A stretch of 40,655 bases of DNA from Pseudomonas sp. CC120222-01a (GTDB lineage Bacteria > Pseudomonadota > Gammaproteobacteria > Pseudomonadales > Pseudomonadaceae): assembly GCF_003097235.1 (NCBI RefSeq), contig NZ_QEQQ01000035.1:1-40655 (forward strand), written 5' to 3'. This document shows, piece by piece, positions 1-8,070 of this stretch. Made by a program: the position numbers and the translations under genes. Below the pieces are notes generated by a model that saw only the letters and a program-made list of their open reading frames with translations, had not been told where the DNA came from and ran no database searches. Position 1 is the first letter of the stretch. Each line of letters starts with the position of its first letter.

Positions 1-23
1 GCCATGATCAAACTCTTCAGTTC
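1..23 (-). rRNA. rrs: 16S rRNA, 5' end only (partial)
   Basis: Read on the minus strand these bases are the conserved start of bacterial 16S rRNA (GAACTGAAGAGTTTGATCAT followed by GGC). The mature 5' end would be at about 23 and the gene runs leftward out of the window. The boxA and rRNA-type promoters upstream support this reading. Only the first 23 bases are visible. Confidence 0.93.
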
Positions 24-173
24 AATACTGCTTGGGTTTTTAAGAAACCCTAAACTTGGCTCAGCAATCTCAAATGACTATGTTATTTCTCGCATGGTCA
101 CTTGTGATGCTGATAATCTTTGTGACTATCAGTCCGTACTCACAAGCACCCACACGAATTGCTTGATTCGATT

Positions 174-185
174 TGTTAAAGAGCG
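174..185 (-). promoter_or_regulatory. boxA antitermination element of the rRNA leader
   Basis: The minus strand reads CGCTCTTTAACA, matching the boxA core GCTCTTTAACA that recruits NusB/NusE so that rRNA transcription resists Rho. It lies about 150 bases before the 16S start and downstream of all three promoters, as expected. Confidence 0.85.
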
Positions 186-221
186 TTTGGTTAAGAGCTT
201 TTCGTCTCAACCGAGGCGCGC

Positions 222-249
222 ATTCTACGCCTTCCTCAGAGCCTGTCAA
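222..249 (-). promoter_or_regulatory. rRNA promoter, proximal
   Basis: On the minus strand, -35 TTGACA (244-249) and -10 TAGAAT (222-227) are separated by 16 bp. A GC-rich discriminator follows, a feature of stringently controlled stable-RNA promoters. Confidence 0.8.
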
Positions 250-331
250 GCGTTTATTTTGAAGTTTTTTGCGAGGAACTCGTTTAGCTTCAAACACTTG
301 GCTCGCTGCGATCTCTCGTAGCGGGAGGCGA

Positions 332-359
332 ATAATACAGCGTTTAAAACCGCTGTCAA
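332..359 (-). promoter_or_regulatory. rRNA promoter, middle
   Basis: On the minus strand, -35 TTGACA (354-359) and -10 TATTAT (332-337) are separated by 16 bp. The discriminator CGCCTCCCGCT is GC-rich, as in rRNA promoters under ppGpp/DksA control. dksA itself lies at 18926. Confidence 0.8.
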
Positions 360-475
360 CCTTCATCTCAACCGCTATCGATCTTTCGATCGAAGCCCCT
401 CCAACATCACCTTAACTACCTAACTCATTGAATCTCAAGGAGTTTTTCGTTCCGATGTCGCTGGAAGTGGGGCGC

Positions 476-503
476 ATTATAAGGGGATTCGAAAGCGCGT
501 CAA
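476..503 (-). promoter_or_regulatory. rRNA promoter, distal
   Basis: On the minus strand, -35 TTGACG (498-503) and a perfect -10 TATAAT (476-481) are separated by 16 bp. It starts only 22 bp beyond the msrQ stop codon, and I see no terminator between them. Confidence 0.75.
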
Positions 504-524
504 CCCCTAATTTCAAAGAAACGT

Positions 525-1136
525 TCAAACCACCCTCCCCTGCCTCCGGGCAATTCTCGGAAGCACCCGCGAAACCGCTGGAACCCGCATCAACATGAGC
601 ACAGCACCAAGGCATGCATAAATAGCCCACTCCCTCAGATCCGAGCGAACGATCCACAGGAAGTGCAGCAACCCCAGGCCAAGCACTCCATACACCAGCT
701 TGTGCAGCTTCTTCCACCGCGCGCCCAACCGCCGCTGGCTATACCGATTCGAGGTAACCGCCAGCACCAGCAACCCAAGGAAGCCGAGTGCACCGACAAT
801 AATGTAAGGTCGCTTGCGCAGTTCGACCGCCAACTGCCCCCAATCCAAGCCGAGGATAAAGAACAGATAGGCCAGGATGTGCAGCACGATATAGGCAAAC
901 ACCCACAGCCCCAGCTGCCTGCGCACCACTATCCAGCCCGACCACCCGGTGAGTTTCTGCAGCGGCGTCATGCTCAAGGTAACCAGCAGGAAGGTCAGCG
1001 CCCCAAGGCCGAGGCGGTCCATCATGATCTTCCCGGGGTCCGGCCCCAACAGGCTCATCGCAGCCTCATACAACCACCACGCCGGGAACAGGCAGCCCAC
1101 AACAAAGATGCCCAGGCGCAACCAGGGATAGCGCAT
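525..1136 (-). CDS. msrQ: MsrQ, heme-binding membrane subunit of MsrPQ
   Basis: MsrQ is the inner-membrane cytochrome b-type subunit that passes electrons from the respiratory chain to periplasmic MsrP for repair of oxidised methionines. The 203-residue protein has the usual family length and about six hydrophobic segments, with histidines in the membrane region (for example near the HILAYLFF segment and the HKLVY segment) that fit heme ligation. Its ATG shares one base with the msrP TGA (TGATG), so the pair is a translationally coupled operon. The assignment rests on length, topology and the adjacent msrP. Confidence 0.9.
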   Translation of the reverse strand: MRYPWLRLGIFVVGCLFPAWWLYEAAMSLLGPDPGKIMMDRLGLGALTFLLVTLSMTPLQKLTGWSGWIVVRRQLGLWVFAYIVLHILAYLFFILGLDWGQLAVELRKRPYIIVGALGFLGLLVLAVTSNRYSQRRLGARWKKLHKLVYGVLGLGLLHFLWIVRSDLREWAIYACLGAVLMLMRVPAVSRVLPRIARRQGRVV

Positions 1137-2149
1137 CAGTAGTTCTTCCGCAGATCGAGCCCGGTATATAGCGACGCCACTTCATCGGCGTAGCCATTGA
1201 ACATTTGTGTTTGTCGCACATTGGGACTGAACAGCCCGCTGGGCAAGCGCCGCTCGCGCGCCTGAGTCCAGCGCGGATGGTCAACGGTCGGATTCACATT
1301 GGCATAGAAGCCATACTCGTCCGGAGCCAGCCCCTGCCAGGTAGTCCCAGGCTGCTCGGCCACCAGGCTGATTCGCACGATCGATTTGATGCTTTTGAAG
1401 CCGTACTTCCAGGGCACCACCAGGCGCAACGGTGCACCATTCTGATTGGGCAGTTCGCGGCCATACATCCCGACGGCCAGAATCGCCAGCGGATGCATCG
1501 CCTCATCCAGGCGCAAGCCTTCTCTATAAGGCCAGTCGATCAAGGCAAAGCCTGAACGCTGCCCAGGCATATGCTGCGGATCCTTCAGTGTCTCGAAGCG
1601 GACATAGCGCGCCTTCGAAGTCGGCTCGACCTGCTTGAGCACCTGCGCCAAGGGGAAGCCTAGCCAAGGAATGACCATCGACCACGCCTCGACACAGCGC
1701 AGACGGTAGATGCGCTCTTCGAGCTGATACGGTTTGACGAAGTCCTCCAGCGCATAGCGCCCCGGTTTGCCCACCTCGCCGTCCACCACGACCGACCAGG
1801 GCTCGGTCTTCAGGCTGTCGCCATTGGCCGCCGGATCGCCCTTGTCGGGCCCGAACTCATAGAAGTTGTTGTAGTGGGTAGCGTCCTTGAACGGCGTGAT
1901 TGCCTCGTCCTTGACCGTCACCGCCTGCCAGCGCGTGGCAGGGAGCTTGTCGGCGAACCAGCCTGGCGCAGCGCCGGGCGCCACATCGGCATAGCGCGAC
2001 ACATCAGCCGCGCTCGCCCCACCGGGCAACGCCCCCAGGGCCAGGCCGGCCAGCGAGCCACCCAGCAGGGTACGACGGGAAAGGTAGATGCCTTCGGGGG
2101 TGATCTCCGCTGCTTTGCAGTCAGAAGACCTGGGAAGCTTGATGAGCAT
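1136..2149 (-). CDS. msrP: MsrP, periplasmic protein-methionine-sulfoxide reductase (molybdopterin)
   Basis: MsrP is the catalytic molybdoenzyme of the MsrPQ system and reduces methionine sulfoxide in envelope proteins. The N-terminus carries a twin-arginine signal (SRRTLLGG at about residues 24-31, then a hydrophobic stretch and an ASA cleavage site near 46), so it is exported folded with its cofactor. Cys152 in RLRCVEAW is the expected molybdenum ligand of the sulfite-oxidase fold. I place the start at the ATG at 2149 (337 residues), because GGAG lies seven bases upstream. An in-frame GTG at 2161 overlaps that ribosome site and is less likely. msrQ follows with a one-base overlap. Confidence 0.93.
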   Translation of the reverse strand: MLIKLPRSSDCKAAEITPEGIYLSRRTLLGGSLAGLALGALPGGASAADVSRYADVAPGAAPGWFADKLPATRWQAVTVKDEAITPFKDATHYNNFYEFGPDKGDPAANGDSLKTEPWSVVVDGEVGKPGRYALEDFVKPYQLEERIYRLRCVEAWSMVIPWLGFPLAQVLKQVEPTSKARYVRFETLKDPQHMPGQRSGFALIDWPYREGLRLDEAMHPLAILAVGMYGRELPNQNGAPLRLVVPWKYGFKSIKSIVRISLVAEQPGTTWQGLAPDEYGFYANVNPTVDHPRWTQARERRLPSGLFSPNVRQTQMFNGYADEVASLYTGLDLRKNY

Positions 2150-2228
2150 GGTCGGCTCCACAGCACTGGATAACGGATGTACCAGTAAGACTATGGAGCC
2201 GGAGGGTTATTCCAGCATTAAATCTTTA

Positions 2229-3071
2229 TCACGCTTTGCGCCGACGGCCGCGCAGCAGGAACTGGATTGGCCCCGATGCCGCATAGGCGAGGAAGATCAG
2301 CAGCAGGATGCGCGGCGGGTCACTGAACACCACGGCAAACACCAGCACCACCGCAAGGATAGCCACGAACGGCACACGCCCCTTGAGGTCCAGCTCCTTG
2401 AAACTGTTGTACTTGATGTTACTGACCATCAGCATGCCGGCAGCGGCAACCAGCAGCGCCACCAGGAACGACAGCTTGGACCCCTGGATGCCGTAGTCGC
2501 TGAATGCCCAGACGGTACCGGCAACCACACCGGCAGCAGCCGGGCTGGCCAGTCCGATGAAGTAGCGCTTGTCGGCAGTGCCGACCTGGGTATTGAAACG
2601 CGCCAGACGCAGCGCAGCACCGGCGACATAGATGAAGGCGACCATCCAGCCGACCTTGCCCATGTCACCCAGTGCCCAGCCGAAGGCCAGCAAGGCCGGG
2701 GCCACGCCGAAGGCGACCATGTCCGACAGCGAGTCGTACTCGGCACCGAAGGCGCTCTGGGTATTGGTCATGCGCGCCACACGGCCATCGAGGCCGTCGA
2801 GCACCATGGCCACGAAGATCGCAATGGCGGCGAAGGCGAAATACTTGCTCGCTTCGCGGGGGTCGCCAGCGCTCTGCGCACTCATCGAGCTGATGATGGA
2901 ATAGAAACCGGCAAACAGGTTGGCCGTGGTGAACAGGTTGGGCAGCAGATAGATGCCGCGATGGCGCACCTTGCGCCCTTCGGCGTCATGCCCTTCTTCA
3001 ACGTGCTCATCGACAGGTAGCAGGCTTTCGGCGTCGGAGGGCTTGTTCGGCTCTTCGGGACGTTCGCTCAT
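2229..3071 (-). CDS. pssA: CDP-diacylglycerol-serine O-phosphatidyltransferase
   Basis: PssA makes phosphatidylserine from CDP-diacylglycerol and L-serine, the first committed step to phosphatidylethanolamine. The complete CDP-alcohol phosphotransferase motif is visible: D95-G96-xx-A99-R100, then G109, D113 and D117, with exact family spacing. It is followed by several membrane helices. The first 35 or so residues are acidic, cytosolic and probably disordered. This is the small integral-membrane type, unlike the phospholipase-D-like E. coli PssA. It lies downstream of ilvC on the same strand, but a terminator at 3181-3204 separates them, so it probably has its own promoter. Confidence 0.93.
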   Translation of the reverse strand: MSERPEEPNKPSDAESLLPVDEHVEEGHDAEGRKVRHRGIYLLPNLFTTANLFAGFYSIISSMSAQSAGDPREASKYFAFAAIAIFVAMVLDGLDGRVARMTNTQSAFGAEYDSLSDMVAFGVAPALLAFGWALGDMGKVGWMVAFIYVAGAALRLARFNTQVGTADKRYFIGLASPAAAGVVAGTVWAFSDYGIQGSKLSFLVALLVAAAGMLMVSNIKYNSFKELDLKGRVPFVAILAVVLVFAVVFSDPPRILLLIFLAYAASGPIQFLLRGRRRKA

Positions 3072-3180
3072 GGAGGGTACCTTGCAACAGGATGGAAAAT
3101 GTTCGACACGGGCCCGCGAAACAGGTTCTGACGGCGAGCCACTGGTCTGCTTTATACCAGAAGCTGACTGCCAGAACGAA

Positions 3181-3205
3181 AAAACGCGGCCGAAGCCGCG
3201 TTTTT
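3181..3205 (-). terminator. Terminator after ilvC
   Basis: A perfect 10-bp stem (3181-3190 with 3195-3204) with a CGAA loop is flanked by A and T runs on both sides, so it could stop transcription in both directions. It sits 17 bp past the ilvC stop codon. Confidence 0.85.
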
Positions 3206-3221
3206 CATGTTGCGATGTTAC

Positions 3222-4238
3222 TTAGTTCTTGGCTTTGTCGACGATCTTGTTCGCCGAGATCCAAGGCATCATCGAGCGCAGTTGCTCGCCGATGATCTCG
3301 ATGCCGTGCGAAGCGTTGTTACGACGCTTGGCGGTCATCGATGGGTAGTTGGTAGCACCTTCGGAGATGAACATCTTCGCGTACTCGCCGTCCTGGATGC
3401 GCTTCAGAGCATTGCGCATGGCCTTGCGGGATTCTTCGTTGATGACTTCCGGACCGGTGACGTACTCACCGTACTCGGCGTTGTTGGAGATCGAGTAGTT
3501 CATGTTGGCGATGCCGCCTTCGTACATGAGGTCTACGATCAGCTTCAGCTCGTGCAGGCACTCGAAGTAGGCCATTTCCGGCGCGTAGCCAGCTTCGACC
3601 AGGGTTTCGAAACCGGCTTTGACCAGCTCGACGGTACCGCCGCACAGAACGGCCTGCTCACCGAACAGGTCGGTCTCGGTCTCGTCCTTGAAGGTGGTTT
3701 CGATGATGCCGGTACGGCCGCCACCAACGCCAGCAGCGTAGGACAGGGCGACGTTCTTGGCATTGCCCGAAGCGTCCTGGTAGATAGCGATCAGGTCAGG
3801 GATGCCGCCGCCTTTGACGAACTCGGAGCGAACGGTGTGGCCCGGGGCTTTCGGCGCGATCATGATCACGTCGAGGTCGGCACGCGGAACAACCTGGTTG
3901 TAGTGAATCGAGAAGCCGTGGGAGAAGGCCAGGGTAGCGCCCTTCTTGATGTTCGGCTCGATCTCGTTCTTGTACAGAGCGCCCTGGAACTCGTCCGGGG
4001 TCAGGATCATCACCAGGTCGGCAGCAGCGACGGCGGTAGCCACGTCGGCAACTTTCAGGCCGTGGGCTTCAGCCTTGGCAACGGTGGCCGAACCTTTACG
4101 CAGACCGACGGTAACGTCTACACCGGAGTCCTTCAGGTTGCACGCCTGAGCGTGGCCCTGGGAACCGTAACCGATGATGGCGACTTTCTTACCCTGGATG
4201 ATGGAAAGGTCGCAGTCTTTATCGTAGAAAACTTTCAT
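3222..4238 (-). CDS. ilvC: Ketol-acid reductoisomerase (NADP+)
   Basis: IlvC converts acetolactate and acetohydroxybutyrate to the dihydroxy acids in valine, isoleucine and leucine synthesis, using NADPH and magnesium. The N-terminal Rossmann motif GYGSQGHAQ (about residues 23-31) is followed by a KAPGH segment and the helical C-terminal domain. At 338 residues this is the short class I form. It is the last gene of ilvI-ilvN-ilvC, 55 bp after ilvN, which leaves room for a promoter or processing site of its own. Confidence 0.97.
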   Translation of the reverse strand: MKVFYDKDCDLSIIQGKKVAIIGYGSQGHAQACNLKDSGVDVTVGLRKGSATVAKAEAHGLKVADVATAVAAADLVMILTPDEFQGALYKNEIEPNIKKGATLAFSHGFSIHYNQVVPRADLDVIMIAPKAPGHTVRSEFVKGGGIPDLIAIYQDASGNAKNVALSYAAGVGGGRTGIIETTFKDETETDLFGEQAVLCGGTVELVKAGFETLVEAGYAPEMAYFECLHELKLIVDLMYEGGIANMNYSISNNAEYGEYVTGPEVINEESRKAMRNALKRIQDGEYAKMFISEGATNYPSMTAKRRNNASHGIEIIGEQLRSMMPWISANKIVDKAKN

Positions 4239-4293
4239 GAAAATACCCCTGGTTATATCTCGGCCCCTGCGGAGCCATCGCTAATTTTTGAAT

Positions 4294-4785
4294 TTAGATG
4301 CTGAGCACTTTGTCGCCACGGGCAATGCCGGTAACGCCGCTGCGCACGGTTTCGAGAATCGATGCAGTGCCGATCGCCTGGATGAAGCTGTCCAGTTTGT
4401 CGCTGGTGCCGCTCAGCTGCACGGTGTACACGCTGGCGGTCACATCGACGATCTGGCCACGGAAGATATCCGTGGTGCGCTTGATCTCGGCGCGCTGGGC
4501 ACCGGTGGCCTTGACCTTGACCAACATCAGTTCACGCTCGATGTGAGCGCTTTCCGACAGGTCGACGAGTTTCACCACTTCGACCAGCTTGTTCAGGTTC
4601 TTGGTGATCTGCTCGATCACTTCGTCATGGCCAACGGTGGTCAGCGTCAGACGCGACAGGGTCGGGTCTTCGGTCGGCGCCACGGTCAGGCTTTCAATGT
4701 TGTAGTTGCGCTGGGAGAACAGGCCGACCACACGGGACAGAGCACCAGGTTCGTTTTCCAGCAGCAGGGAAATGATGTGCCGCAT
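4294..4785 (-). CDS. ilvN: Acetolactate synthase small (regulatory) subunit
   Basis: This is the valine-sensing partner of the catalytic subunit IlvI. The N-terminal ACT domain is clear (HIISLLLENEPGALSRVVGL from about residue 3, then NYNIESLTV), and a C-terminal domain completes the usual 163 residues. The ATG lies one base after the ilvI stop codon (TGATATG), so translation is probably coupled and the subunits are made in step. ilvH is an equally common name. Confidence 0.95.
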   Translation of the reverse strand: MRHIISLLLENEPGALSRVVGLFSQRNYNIESLTVAPTEDPTLSRLTLTTVGHDEVIEQITKNLNKLVEVVKLVDLSESAHIERELMLVKVKATGAQRAEIKRTTDIFRGQIVDVTASVYTVQLSGTSDKLDSFIQAIGTASILETVRSGVTGIARGDKVLSI

Positions 4786-4786
4786 A

Positions 4787-6511
4787 TCAGGTACGCTCCG
4801 TCTTGCTCAGCCACATGTCACGCATCGAGCCATCCTTGATCTGCATCGGATAGACGTGCTCGCTACGGTCGACCGCGATGTCGATGAACACCAGGCGGTC
4901 CTTCATCGCAAACGCTTCTTCCAGCTTCGGCTTGAGGTCCTTCAGGCTGGTGATGCGGATACCCACATGGCCATAGGCCTCGGCCAGCTTGATGAAGTCA
5001 GGCAGCGACTCGACGTACGAGTGCGAGTGACGACCGTTGTAGGCCATGTCCTGCCATTGGCGGACCATGCCCAACACACCGTTGTTCAGGTTGACGATCT
5101 TCACCGGCAGGCCGTACTGCATGCAGGTGGACAGCTCCTGGATGTTCATCTGGATGCTGCCTTCGCCGGTCACGCAGGCAACGTCCTGGTCCGGGAAGTT
5201 GAGCTTGACGCCCATCGCCGCCGGGAAGCCGAAGCCCATGGTGCCCAGGCCACCGGAGTTGATCCAGCGGTTCGGCTTGTTGAAGCGGTAGTACTGCGCC
5301 GCGAACATCTGGTGCTGGCCAACGTCGGAGGTGACGAAGGCGTCGCCATTGGTCACTTCGCACAGGGTCTCGATGACTTTTTGCGGCTTGATGACGTTGC
5401 CGTCGCCCTTGTCGTAAGGGAACAGTTCGCCATTGCCACGCCATTCGTCGATCTGCTTCCACCAGGCATCGAGCGCCGCCTTGTCAGGCTGCTCGCCGAT
5501 TTCCTTGAGGATGCCGAGCATTTCGCTGAGCACGCTGTCGACCGGGCCAACGATCGGCACGTCGGCCTTGATCATCTTGGAGATCGACGCCGGGTCGATG
5601 TCGACATGGATGATCTTGGCGTTCGGGCAGAACTTGGCCGGGCCATTGACCACGCGGTCGTCGAAACGCGCACCGACGGCGAAGATCACGTCGGCATTGT
5701 GCATGGCCATGTTGGCGGTGTAGCTGCCGTGCATGCCGAGCATGCCGAGGAACTGACGGTCGGTACCCGGGAAGCCACCCAGACCCATCAGGGTATTGGT
5801 GACTGGCAGGTTCAGCGACTTGGCGATTTCGGTCAGGGCTTCGGAGCCACCGCCGAGAATCACGCCACCACCGGCGTAGACGATCGGACGCTTGGCGGCC
5901 AGGAGCATCTCGGCAGCCTTGCGGATCTGGCCGGAGTGACCACGCACAGCCGGGCTGTACGAACGCAGCTTGACCTTCTTCGGATAGACGTACTCGAACT
6001 TCTCGGCCGGATTGGTCATATCTTTTGGAATGTCGACCACGACCGGGCCTGGGCGACCGGATTGCGCCAGGTAGAAGGCTTTCTTGAGTACTTCAGGAAT
6101 CTCGGTCGGGTTCTTGATCATGAAGCTGTGCTTCACGATCGGCCGCGAGATACCGATCATGTCGGTTTCCTGGAAGGCATCGGTACCGACCATGGTGCTA
6201 GGCACCTGGCCGGACAGGATGACCATCGGGATCGAATCCATGTAGGCGGTGGCAATGCCGGTGATGGCATTGGTCGCGCCCGGGCCGGAGGTTACCAGCA
6301 CCACACCGGCTTTGCCGGTGGCGCGGGCGTAGCCGTCCGCCATATGGGTTGCCGCCTGCTCATGACGAACCAGGATGTGTTCCACTTCCGGCTCTTTGAA
6401 CAGTGCGTCATAAACATGAAGGAGAGCACCACCAGGGTACCCGTAGATGTGCTTAACGCCTTCGTCACGCAAGAAGCGGACGACCATTTCAGCGCCGGAT
6501 AAAAGCTCCAC
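4787..6511 (-). CDS. ilvI: Acetolactate synthase large (catalytic) subunit
   Basis: This thiamine-diphosphate enzyme condenses pyruvate with pyruvate or 2-oxobutyrate, the first common step of branched-chain amino acid synthesis. The ThDP-activating glutamate is E51 in VRHEQAATHM, and the cofactor and metal motif begins at TGEGSIQMN in the C-terminal domain. I choose the GTG at 6511 (574 residues): a strong ribosome site, GAGGTGA, sits just upstream. A GTG at 6520 would overlap that site. It is the first gene of ilvI-ilvN-ilvC and is preceded by a leader of about 240 bases. Confidence 0.95.
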   Translation of the reverse strand: MELLSGAEMVVRFLRDEGVKHIYGYPGGALLHVYDALFKEPEVEHILVRHEQAATHMADGYARATGKAGVVLVTSGPGATNAITGIATAYMDSIPMVILSGQVPSTMVGTDAFQETDMIGISRPIVKHSFMIKNPTEIPEVLKKAFYLAQSGRPGPVVVDIPKDMTNPAEKFEYVYPKKVKLRSYSPAVRGHSGQIRKAAEMLLAAKRPIVYAGGGVILGGGSEALTEIAKSLNLPVTNTLMGLGGFPGTDRQFLGMLGMHGSYTANMAMHNADVIFAVGARFDDRVVNGPAKFCPNAKIIHVDIDPASISKMIKADVPIVGPVDSVLSEMLGILKEIGEQPDKAALDAWWKQIDEWRGNGELFPYDKGDGNVIKPQKVIETLCEVTNGDAFVTSDVGQHQMFAAQYYRFNKPNRWINSGGLGTMGFGFPAAMGVKLNFPDQDVACVTGEGSIQMNIQELSTCMQYGLPVKIVNLNNGVLGMVRQWQDMAYNGRHSHSYVESLPDFIKLAEAYGHVGIRITSLKDLKPKLEEAFAMKDRLVFIDIAVDRSEHVYPMQIKDGSMRDMWLSKTERT

Positions 6512-6876
6512 GTTGTTCACCTCTAAAACGCCAGAATACCGTCCCTAGTGGACGGGTCTTAATAGGTTTACTGCCAAGCAGAGCATGAGCGAACGTCAGC
6601 ACTGACTGAGCAAGTATTGGGAGCTCCCCAGAGTGTTGCGGGGGGTTCCCACCCAGCGCGAGGTAACGCGTTGCGGGGTGTAACAGGCGGCGCGGGTATG
6701 CGCCTCATGATCTGCTTAGCGGGTCTGCTTCTGGCAGTCCCTCTACAGCGGAATCTGGATTCTTGTGATTTGGCGCCTACAAGTCAAGAAAAATTATTGC
6801 CAATTTTTCCCCAAGATGAATTCCTGCCACCACTAAAAACCAAGTCAGCAGCAGAAAAAATAAGATTTCCATAAAA
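6512..6876 (-). other. Untranslated leader and promoter region of ilvI
   Basis: This 365-bp stretch holds no convincing protein gene. On the minus strand it contains a candidate promoter (6759-6787), a possible 46-codon leader frame (6568-6708) and two inverted repeats. One repeat (about 6619-6651) pairs GGGAGCTCCCC with GGGGGTTCCC. The other (about 6540-6556) pairs CCGTCC with GGACGG just before the ilvI ribosome site. Neither repeat has a U-run, so a classical attenuator is not evident. Confidence 0.6.
6759..6787 (-). promoter_or_regulatory. Candidate ilvI promoter
   Basis: On the minus strand, -35 TTGACT (6782-6787) and -10 AAGAAT (6759-6764) are separated by exactly 17 bp. Transcription from it would start near 6752 and give a leader of about 240 bases before the ilvI GTG. 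Confidence 0.5.
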
Positions 6877-6899
6877 AAGGGCCACAATCTGCGGCCCTT
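6877..6899 (-). terminator. Terminator after the YqcC-family gene
   Basis: A 7-bp GC-rich stem AAGGGCC/GGCCCTT with a 9-base loop is followed on the minus strand by a run of six T. It sits 20 bp past the stop codon of the gene at 6919. Confidence 0.8.
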
Positions 6900-6918
6900 G
6901 AAGGAAAAACTGAAGAAA

Positions 6919-7251
6919 TCAGGCGGAAGGAGCAATCAATTGATCGAATGCTGCCAACAGCCGGCGCAGCTCGCGGCTTTCTTCCGGACGATCGGTGAAC
7001 ACGGTTTCCGCCATCACCAGAATGCTCGAAGCATTGGGCAGCGGGTGGCCGAGCTCGATGATGATCTTCATGCGCGGCAGGAAGATCCACTGCAGCCACT
7101 GCTCGAAACTGAGCGTGTCGACCGCGAACGGTACGGTACTGGCCAGCGCTTCGTCGCTCGGCGGCTCGTCATCCCACCAGCCCTGCACCTGCAGCTCACG
7201 CTCGATGAGCAGCAGGTGGTCGGCGATATCGAGAATGCGTTGCTCAACCAT
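6919..7251 (-). CDS. YqcC family protein (DUF446)
   Basis: This small, acidic, mainly helical cytosolic protein of 110 residues matches the YqcC/DUF446 family in length and in its QWLQWIFLPRM core segment (about residues 50-61). No biochemical role is established for the family. The ATG overlaps the stop codon of the upstream TPR lipoprotein by one base (TAATG), so the two are translationally coupled. A terminator follows directly. Confidence 0.85.
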   Translation of the reverse strand: MVEQRILDIADHLLLIERELQVQGWWDDEPPSDEALASTVPFAVDTLSFEQWLQWIFLPRMKIIIELGHPLPNASSILVMAETVFTDRPEESRELRRLLAAFDQLIAPSA

Positions 7252-8042
7252 TACGAGTTAATCCGCGCTTTCTGCCGCGCCAAGGCGGCACCGGCGCTGT
7301 CACCCTGCTTCTCGCGGGCCTGGGCGATGGTGTTCCACAGCTCGGACTGCAGGTCCGGGCGACCGTTGGCGTAAGTCAGCGCACGGCGAGCCAGTTGCTC
7401 GGCCTGAGGCGCGTCGCCTTGCGACAGGCGCACCTGGGCCAGGCGGAACAGTACCTGCGGCTCGCGTGGGGCGATGCGCTGGGCGCGCTCCAGGCTCGAG
7501 GCGGCACCATTGAAGTCACCGGTGCCCTGCTGCGACTGGGCGGTGGTCAGCAGTGCCAGCACCGGACCGTCGAGCTGTTCATCGGCCGAAAGCCCACCGG
7601 AAGCCGGGTTGCTGCGCGGAATGCCGGTTGGTGCACTGGAAGCCGCTGGAGCGCTGCTCATCGAAGCGATATCGAACGGTTCGTCAGCGATCGGGTTGGG
7701 GTTGGTGGTCATCGGTGCCGAACTGACCGGGCCCGAAGTAACAGGGCCCGGCGTAATCGGGCCGGTGCTGATCGGCGCCGCGCCATTGCCTGCCGGGAAA
7801 GTCTGGATGCCAGCGGCACCGGCGCCTTGCGGAATCATCACGGTCACGCCGGAGTCCTCAGGCAGCGACTGTGCCTGCGCGGTGCCGTTGCTCATGCCCG
7901 CTGCCGAACGATTGGCCTGGACACGCTCACTATTGGACACCCGGGTGCTCGAGTCCACCACCGGAATGTTGCCACGCGGCACGCTGGAGCAGCCTTGGAG
8001 CACTACCAGCGCCGTCACGGCAGGAAACAGCCACTTATTCAA
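7251..8042 (-). CDS. TPR-containing outer-membrane lipoprotein
   Basis: With a TTG start at 8042 the N-terminus is a clean lipoprotein signal, MNKWLFPAVTALVVLQGC, with Cys18 as the lipidation site. A GAGGTG ribosome site sits at the right distance before this TTG, whereas the ATG at 8054 has only a weak one and adds a charged prefix. The middle (about residues 80-120) is a low-complexity stretch of repeated GPIT/GPVT units, probably a flexible linker. The C-terminal third has two to three TPR units (ALERAQRIAPREPQVLFRLA, then the next helix pair), which usually mediate protein contacts. It lies between mrcB and the YqcC-family gene, so a cell-envelope role is plausible but unproven. Confidence 0.78.
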   Translation of the reverse strand: MNKWLFPAVTALVVLQGCSSVPRGNIPVVDSSTRVSNSERVQANRSAAGMSNGTAQAQSLPEDSGVTVMIPQGAGAAGIQTFPAGNGAAPISTGPITPGPVTSGPVSSAPMTTNPNPIADEPFDIASMSSAPAASSAPTGIPRSNPASGGLSADEQLDGPVLALLTTAQSQQGTGDFNGAASSLERAQRIAPREPQVLFRLAQVRLSQGDAPQAEQLARRALTYANGRPDLQSELWNTIAQAREKQGDSAGAALARQKARINS

Positions 8043-8070
8043 TTCACACCTCATCAATGCTGCTCAGGGC

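Larger units (their letters stand above)
24..503 (-). other. rRNA operon leader and promoter region
   Basis: This stretch has no believable protein gene. It holds the leftward rRNA operon's transcribed leader, a boxA antitermination element and three tandem sigma-70 promoters, each with a 16-bp spacer. The short reading frames over it have no ribosome binding site and lie across the promoters. Confidence 0.85.

Noticed and set aside
4..321. A 105-codon open frame on the plus strand and a 98-codon one on the minus strand at the left edge
   Set aside because: They overlap the 16S start, boxA and two rRNA promoters and have no ribosome binding sites.
4706..6502. A 598-codon open frame on the plus strand opposite ilvI
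   Set aside because: It is a shadow of ilvI in GC-rich DNA, with composition rich in His, Val and Asp and no recognisable domain.
6617..6874. An 85-codon plus-strand frame in the ilvI leader region
   Set aside because: It has no ribosome site and lies opposite the ilvI promoter and leader.
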